A stretch of 64,000 nt of DNA from Cristatella mucedo (Eukaryota > Bryozoa > Phylactolaemata > Cristatellidae). Each line of letters opens with the position of its first letter. Positions within the stretch are counted from its first letter, which is position 1. Both the position numbers and the translations under genes were made by a program. The stretch is taken from contig WPIO01000012.1 in assembly GCA_009760855.2 (NCBI GenBank), forward strand, positions 3,667,501 through 3,731,500, in the 5' to 3' direction. Positions 57,380 to 64,000 of the stretch are shown here, piece by piece. The notes under the pieces were generated by a model. That model searched no databases and was not told the DNA's origin. It saw only the letters and a program-made list of their open reading frames with translations.

Positions 57380-58908
57380 TTCTACCGTTCCTATCAAAGG
57401 TGCTGGAACGAGTCGTGGCAGACCAGCTGAATTCACATTGAAGCTTTAAAACTTGTGATTAAGTTCCAGTCGAAGTTTATAGCTAATCACTCCACAGAGT
57501 CAGAATGTCTTTGGTTGTACAACGACCTACTTAAGAATTCAGACTTAGGTCTATTATCTCTGCTTGTTTTGCTCGATCTTTCTGCAGCTTTTGATACTAT
57601 CGATCACAAAGTCCTTCTTGAGCGCCTCTCATCTTAACCAGGCAATACCGGCACTGCAATGCAATGGTTCAGGTAATATCTCAGTGGTAGACTCCGGACT
57701 TTGATGTGAATGGACAAAGATCATCGGAGAACTGAAGTATAGGGTACCTCAGCGCTCCGTACTTTGTTCCTTTCTTTTCAAGGTTTATACTCTTCCTCTT
57801 GCCGATGTGATTGCCAGGCACAATCTAGGCTTTCACGTTTATGCGGACGAAACTCAGTTGTACCTTAGCTTTAATACCTCACAGACCTCTGAGACGTCAA
57901 ATTTTCTGAACTCTCTTGTATTGATGACATCCGCACATGGATGGCAGCAAATTTTCTTAAATTGAATGATGAGAAAACCAACTTAATAGCTATGGGAAAA
58001 CGAATTGTGATTCAGAAATTGGAAAGGCTAAGGCTCAAAATCGGTCCTTTCAGCATATTTTATATTGAATCTGAAGAAAACTTAGGTGTCATGTTCCTGG
58101 GTGACTGTTCATTAGACGACCACGTCAGCTCCACACTTAAATATACCTACCTTCAGCTGCATAACCTTGCTAAAATTTGGACTTGTTTAGACAGGGATAC
58201 CACATTTAAATAATTGGTCCTGTAATTTGCGACATCCCGTCTCGACTTCTGTAACTCACTGCTTGCTGGTCTACCGGCCTGTGCACTCAAGCGTTTACAG
58301 CTGATGCAAAACTCTGCAGCTAGGCTTGTCTGTCTTAAGCGTCTCAGTTGCTACATCTCACCACTTCTCGCTAACCTGCACTGGCTCCCAGTCTAGCAAT
58401 GCATCGAATTTAAGGTTTTGTCGCCCACTTTTAGGTCCCTTCATTTTTTGGCTCCAGCCTACCTCTCAGATCTACACCCCTACCATTCTAATAATTTCAA
58501 CAGCTTTTTGGAATAGAACTGTTTCCTTATACCTCTAATCCTTTGGTGACCGTATATTTAGTTCGTATGCTGCCAAAGCCTGAAACTCACTCCCGACCTG
58601 CGTCACGACATCTCCTGACTTGACCCCATCTAAAAAGAAACTAAAGTGCACCTATTTATCACAGCATGTAGTGGGTCACTGTGATTCGTCTTTTGTGTGC
58701 TTATGCGTGTTAACACTGTGCATGCTGCCACTAACCACATTTGCATGCTGAACCAGTGCATGTCACTCTGACGATGTTATTCGTGTTATTTATTGAGTAT
58801 GCTTCCTCTAACCATTAAATCGTGCTTCCTTTGTAGCAATTGGGAAGCCCATACAGAGAGATATGGTTCTCCAAAGGCGCTTTATCATGCTGTTATTATT
58901 ATCATCAT
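57380..58908 (+). mobile_element. LINE family A copy, RT to 3' end
   Basis: 5' truncated at RT palm text (SKVLERVVADQLN region). It contains LLDLSAAFDTIDHKVLLERL, a YADE variant of the catalytic box near 57840, WMAANFLKLNDEKTN, the C-terminal domain and the hairpin/(ATT)n end at 58860-58908. Several frameshifts. Bounded on both sides by a long direct repeat. Confidence 0.82.
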
Positions 58909-58910
58909 TT

Positions 58911-59145
58911 AAGATTTTGTCAAAAAACTCCTTCGACTGTTGTCATTGTTACGACAACCTGTAACTTCGGCCGTTTGCCCTAAGACATTGCAGCCCAAAG
59001 GAAAATACCTATTTGCTCAACTTACTTACCGCTAGCCAGGAGGCATTTCTCATGAATCATCATACACCTTTAGTAACAAGCCTAATGTTACATGGCTCTA
59101 ATTTTAAAGATAGGAGCGGATTCTTTGCTTCTAGTTGTTATCTGC
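58911..59145 (+). repeat. Right copy of ~225 bp direct repeat
   Basis: Begins immediately after the LINE's (ATT)n end. See the left copy. Confidence 0.75.
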
Positions 59146-59604
59146 CTAGCGTCTAGTCGTCATATAGCTCTCTCCCCTGTCATCAACTAGTTCGCAGTGA
59201 GATATAAATGTCACGATGGCAGATACTTCGCTGTGTTGTCATTAAGATCCAGAGCGGCCAGGAGCCTCAGCGGCATGCTGCGTGATTGCGGACAGTTTGA
59301 GAAACACGTTGAGATTTCGCAGTTGCCATCGCGCTGAGAGCTGCCCGAGGAGATAATCGCAGTAGATAAAGGTGGCCGGAGCATCACTAGGAGGCTAGCG
59401 AAGATGCTTCAATCTTCAAGCTGGCTATTATAGAAAGTGGCAAGAGGTGGTTGATGTTGTAGTAGGTTAAAGGAAGTGAAATGGAATGATCATTTGATAG
59501 CTCTAGCTGTTAATTAAGGAGGGATGCTAGCCAAGAGCCGTGCTAACCTGCAGCCACTTTCATAAAAAATGCTATCGTGACAGACGCCTGACTTACAGGA
59601 GTCA

Positions 59605-59705
59605 CTATAGCCCACTCTTCACGATTCACTTCGTGTGTTTGAGTCTTGCAGTTGGTTAAACTTTATTGTCCACTGCAATCGGTCGTTCTAGCCAGGTAGT
59701 TAACA
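59605..59705 (+). mobile_element. SINE family S1 (decayed)
   Basis: CACTCTTCACGATTCACTTC...TTTGAGTCTTGCAGTTGG and TTATTGTCCACTGCAATCGG resemble the S1 head and hairpin. Confidence 0.4.
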
Positions 59706-59824
59706 CGTCCCAGAGGTTAAACCACACGTTTCCTTGCTGAAGGTTCTTCAATGGCTTCCGGTTTATTAATGGATACAGAATACAGTTCTTAAGCTGACCC
59801 GCAAGGTTCGCCATGGCATGACTT

Positions 59825-60622
59825 ACCAGTCAAGTATGTCTAGTTTAAGCTACATAAAATTACTAACATTCGGGCTTGCTTAGACTGGGATACAACATCT
59901 AAATTGGTCCTCTCATTTGTGACATTCCGTCTCGACTTCTGTAACCCACTACTTGCTGGTCTACGGGCCTGTGCGATCAGGAACTTACAGTAGTGCGAAA
60001 CTCTGTGGCTAGGCTTGTCTAGGTGAGCGATGACCAGTTGCCACATCACTTGACTTATTGCTGACCTGCTCTGGCTCCCAGTCAAGCAAAGCGTCAAATT
60101 CGAGGTTTAATCACTCACCTTTAGGTCTCTTCATTCTTTGGCTCCAGCCTACCGATAAGATCTACTGCCCCACCACCCTAAGTATCGTACGCCTCACTTT
60201 TCGGAATCGAATCATGCACGTGCTTATACCTAGTACTAACCTCAACTCCTTTGGAGACCGTGTGCCTATATCGTATGCTCCCAAAGCGTGGAACTCATTC
60301 CCGACCTGCGTCTCGACATCCCCTGAACTGTCCATATCCAAAGAGAAACAAAAAATGCATATATTTAACACAGCATTTAGTGTGTCTCTGGGATTCGACC
60401 TTTAAGTGATGATGCACGCTAACACTGTACATGCTCCCACTAACCATATTTGCATGCTTACCATACGCATGTCACCCCTAACCATGGTATGCTTGTTGTC
60501 ATTGAGTATGCTGCCACTAACGATTCGATCGTGCTTCCATTTCAGCAAATGTAAAATGCCTAAGAAGAGACCGAGTTCTCCGAGGGCGCTAAATCAAATG
60601 TATTATTATCATGATTATTAGT
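59825..60622 (+). mobile_element. LINE family A 3' fragment
   Basis: Plus-strand C-terminal domain in pieces (SGSQSSKASNSRF frame, NSFGDRVPISYAPKAWNS frame), tail words and a decayed hairpin (AATGCCTAAGAAGAGACCGAG...CGAGGGCGCTAAAT) and ATTATTATC end. Confidence 0.7.
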
Positions 60623-60629
60623 CCGAGAA

Positions 60630-62090
60630 ATATTGCTTCCCTCGAATAGCGAATGTAAGCAATACATGCAGCAAGGGCGTTGAGAGAATTTGATGTGCTG
60701 GAGGGCTGGGAGGGATTCAAATAAAGATACGGCAAATGTAAAGCGCCTAGGAAGAGATTGAGTTCTCTGAGGGCGATTTATCAAGTACATTATTATTATT
60801 ATTATTATTATACAACAGAGTGTCATCTACATTGAAATGGAAGCCTAGATTGTACGTGGCAATCACTTCGGCATGAGGGAGAGTATAAACAGTGAAAATA
60901 ACCGGACCAATCACAGATCCCTAAGGTACCCCATACTTCCAAGGTTGCTCGGACGATCTTTGTCCATTCACATCAATGGTTTGATTCTCCTGGGGAGATA
61001 CGATCTGAACCATTGCAACGTAGTGTCAGTGGTGCCCAGGCGAGGTTAGAGGCGCTCAAGGAGGACTTTATGATTGGTAGTATCAAAATCTGCCGAAAGA
61101 TCGATCAAAACAAGCAAAGATACTCTACCTAACTCTGCATTTTTAAGTAGGTCAATATGCACCCGAAGCAGTGCTGACTCTGTGGAGTTATTAGCTCTAA
61201 AACAGGACTTGAACTTAATAGCAAGGTTTAAAGTTTCAATATATGAGTTCAGCTGGTGTGCCACGAATCATTTCAGTGTCTTTGATAGGAATGGTAAAAG
61301 GGAGACTGAGCGGATTACGTTCTCTGGGTCTAGTGTTCCTTTCTTTAGTAGCAGTATGACAGCAGCCTTTTTTGAAAGATGCTGCGACATGACCCGAGGT
61401 TAATGACATATTTGTAATATTATTTATGCATGGCAGCAGATCAATGTATCGTAGAAGCAGAAAAGTGGGAATATGGTCCCGAGGTCTAATTTTCTATGTT
61501 TGGGATACGAACTTCAGGACGAGGTCTAGTGACCTCCTTGAATGTATAAATTGAGGTGCTGCGAGGAATTACGGGACACTATTCCAGGGGGTGCTGCCAT
61601 CTTAAGGGTGGACTCCCTGCTCTTGTCTGTCTTTTTGAAAAAGAAGCTAGAGAAGCGATCAGTTTGATCATCACAGAGATCACTAGGTAAGAAGCTAACC
61701 TGGGAGTGATTAAGGAGATAGTTGACAGTCGACTTCAGCATTATTGGATTGTGCATCTGTGATTCAACAATGATTTTGTAGAAGCCAGACTTAGTCTTTG
61801 CTTGGATTGATTGGTACGATCTACAGTAGTCCTCGAATGCCAGTCGATAGACAGTCAGTCCTGATATTTTGTATGCTTTTTCAAGCTTGCGCTTAGTAAA
61901 TGCAGCTAGTATCATGTCTGCTGTAAACCGTAGGCCGTCTGGACGATAGAAAACAGTGGGCTTAGTCCGAATTGCAAACTCATCGAGCATGTGAGCTAGT
62001 GTCGTTTTGTAGCAATCTACCGATGATGACAGGTCGGAGGGGGGATTGAGCTGCAGAGGCAAGGCAGATATTCTATTATTATAATACCTG
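60630..62090 (-). mobile_element. LINE family A fragment (endonuclease C term to RT)
   Basis: Minus strand. RT text lies at 60640-61500 (LNSYIETLNLAIKFKS, LLVLIDLSADFDTTNHKVLL), then linker and endonuclease C terminus at 61510-62070 (LPLQLNPPSDLSSSVD, RKLEKAYKISGLTVYRLAFE). It lacks the C-terminal domain and tail. A short plus-strand tail is inserted at 60731-60811. Confidence 0.8.
60731..60811 (+). mobile_element. Minimal LINE-A tail insertion (~80 bp)
   Basis: Just the hairpin (GCAAATGTAAAGCGCCTAGG...GAGGGCGATTTATC) and (ATT)7, inserted in the opposite-strand LINE between GGGATTCAAATAAAGATA and ACAACAGAGTGTC. The smallest mobile-looking unit in the window. Confidence 0.7.
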
Positions 62091-62099
62091 AAATCAAAT

Positions 62100-63150
62100 G
62101 CCCCCAAAAATGAAACATAAAGCAGTGAAACGATTGAAATCGCAAGCTTAGAAGAAATAAGCCATAGAAGCAATAGAGCTTAATAGCTATGATAAATAAA
62201 GAGCTTATAACAATCTCACTACTGAGAATTTTTAAGTTGTACTGATGTCCTTATACTGACTTAGAAACAGCATAAAAAATAATTCTTTTGGTACGAAAGT
62301 CTACTAGGCTGACAGATTGTATTACTTTGTGGTCATGTATCAACTATTACTAGTTTCCCCAAAGAACGGCATTCAAGGATATGCCCGCTACTTTAGTTGG
62401 TAAACGGTACACAATTATTACGCAAAACATCCGATGAAACCCTTTTTTCGATTGGATACTCTTTCATACGTGCTTACTAGTACGCACAAATGGGATTATT
62501 GCAGCAGAAATGCTCATAAAGAGAGTAATGTGATGCCTGCACCGCATGAGTATTCGTTCGCTCAAACATGGTACTAATATTTGCAATCGTAGACAAAAAA
62601 CTGATGGTCTTATCGGTACATTGCTAAGGTACAATTCGCAAATGATTCGTCTTCGTTTCTTGCGGTCATCAATTTGAGTGACGCAAATGACTTCAGCTCT
62701 ATGGTTCATTTGAGAAGGCGCCGTCATGCAGCCGAAAGTGACTTGTGGTTACCATAGTTATCAGACGTGGCCGGCTATTCGATTAAGATGACATTTCAGG
62801 TGGCACTTATTGAAACGGATATGGGATACTGAGAACAAATAAGGCGTGCTGGAAAGGTTTGCTGCAAGCAGATGCGGCCCAAAAAAACATATTTGTCTTT
62901 GATTCACAATCTATAGAGAAACTTTGTGCGGCTAATTCTTTCAAGTGTAAGTGGACGTAGATTGAAAGTGCTGGACCACCATGTAAGTCAGGCTGTTGGA
63001 GGCCATTTCCAATAATGCTCATGCACAATCCAATTTAATATTGCGAAACTGCTAGAAGCGTCTTGTCATGTATTACTTTTTTAAAGCACAGCTTCGTACA
63101 GCAAATTGTTGCAATGCCTGATGATTTGCTTCTTGAAACTCCGAGGGCAT
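62100..63150. other. Gene-poor stretch with one weak exon candidate
   Basis: On the minus strand an ATG at 62727 (GGCTGCATGACGG) opens SQMNHRAEVICVTQIDDRKK and continues to TACTA/GTAAGC at about 62479. It could be a first exon, but nothing else supports it. No repeats recognised. Confidence 0.22.
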
Positions 63151-63154
63151 CCGC

Positions 63155-63690
63155 TGTGCTGTGTTGCCATCCAAATGTACATGCGAGCAATAAACGCAGC
63201 AAGGAAGGTGAGAGAATTTGGCCTACCAGAATAGTGGGAGGTATTAAAGCACTGGTACAGCTGTGTCACGTCAGCTTAGAAACGAATGCCTAGAATGTGC
63301 TTGGCGATCATATCGGAAAGAGTGGGAACATAAATTGTGAAATGAAGTGGACCAGGCATGGTGCCCTGGGGTACCCTGTACTTTAATCGTTTCTCTGATA
63401 ATCATTACCCGTTTAGATAAATACTCTGGATTTACCCACTGAGATAAAACCTCAACCGTTTCAGTGCATTGGCAAGTAATTCTCAGGCGATATGAGAGAT
63501 GCTCAGAAGGACTTGGTGATTTAAAGTATTTACCGCTGCTGAAAGATCAACAAAAACAGGCAGAGAAACTTTACCTAAGTCTGCATTACCGCGGACTTCA
63601 TTTTACACGAGAAGCAGTGCTGACTCCGAGGAGCAATTAGCTCCAAAATAAAACTGGAACATACCTGAATGCGCATTTCTAATCGCTTGG
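63155..63690 (-). mobile_element. LINE family A RT fragment
   Basis: Minus-strand RT text only (complement of GTGCCCTGGGGTACCCTG, CTCAGAAGGACTTGGTG, GCTGAAAGATCAACAAAAAC). No endonuclease, tail or intact frame. Confidence 0.65.
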
Positions 63691-63884
63691 AGTATAGGAA
63701 TTAAACTCTAAACAATCCCGTCTACAATAAGTAATTGAGACCGCACCTTCATGCAGCTGATATTGGGAACGGCAGGCGAATGGCAGTAAGAAAGTGTCGG
63801 GCCTCCCACTGGGCCATGCTGTTGAAGGCTGTTTAAGGAGAGAAAGCTGAGCAAGCGAATGCCATCTTTTTAGTGAGCCCGAAA

Positions 63885-64000
63885 CAGCATTGCATTTAAA
63901 ATGGAATTTTAACCAACATTGCTCGAAGTTCCTCGTGAAACTGGCTGGCGGATTGCAGTGGATCGTCATTTCAAATTTATTCGCGGGACGCATTTTGGTA
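63885..64000 (+). repeat. Probable fragment of the ~180 bp satellite
   Basis: GGCGGATTGCAGTGGAT at about 63945 matches the core phrase of the right arm of the 40.87-43.86 kb array (GGCGGATTGCAGCAGATT and GGATTGCAGTGGATTG). Preceding GCATTGCATTTAAAATGG resembles the monomer's other half. The array may continue beyond the window. Confidence 0.45.

Noticed and set aside
57156-59145. LTR retrotransposon reading of the long direct repeats
   Set aside because: The interior is a LINE (no gag, integrase, primer-binding site or polypurine tract), and the repeats lack TG...CA ends.

Overview
This 64 kb window is animal (metazoan) nuclear DNA. It has no operons or ribosome binding sites. Coding sequence occurs as short exons bounded by GT...AG signals and buried in repeats. 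The density of CR1/L2-like LINE copies with (ATT)n ends, tRNA-derived SINEs and long microsatellites suggests an aquatic invertebrate with an expanded genome. I cannot name the species from sequence alone.

Left part (about 0.5-18 kb): a chain of short minus-strand exons whose splice phases agree across ten blocks (about 17.92 down to 9.16 kb). I read this as one gene. Its middle section (exons at 11.43-11.76, 9.85-9.99 and 9.37-9.56 kb) reminds me, in order, of the central domain of MTBP, the Treslin/TICRR partner in replication initiation. That identity is tentative. Further exon-like blocks at 7.6, 1.8-2.05 and 0.5-0.7 kb may continue this gene or belong to a neighbour. A GC/CpG-rich block at 27.25-27.9 kb is a candidate promoter or first-exon region.

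Middle part (18-44 kb): mostly repeats. It holds LINE family A copies (RT and endonuclease fragments), LINE family B nested in or fused to family A, two SINE families, AT and GA microsatellites, a weak two-exon gene candidate at 35.1-36.7 kb, and a 3 kb inverted array of a ~180 bp satellite at 40.87-43.86 kb.

Right part (44-55 kb): the best gene in the window is a plus-strand TNF-superfamily ligand. Three phase-matched exons (53017-53121, 54324-54457, 54573-54872) encode a TNF homology domain, followed by an ATTAAA signal. A GC-rich block at 44.3-45.4 kb carries a type II membrane-protein-like first exon with a textbook splice donor and may be the 5' end of this gene. An intron inside the domain has been invaded by a >600 bp purine-only GA/GAA tract.

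The last 9 kb is again LINE debris, including a copy flanked by ~225 bp direct repeats. The window ends with what looks like another fragment of the 41-44 kb satellite.
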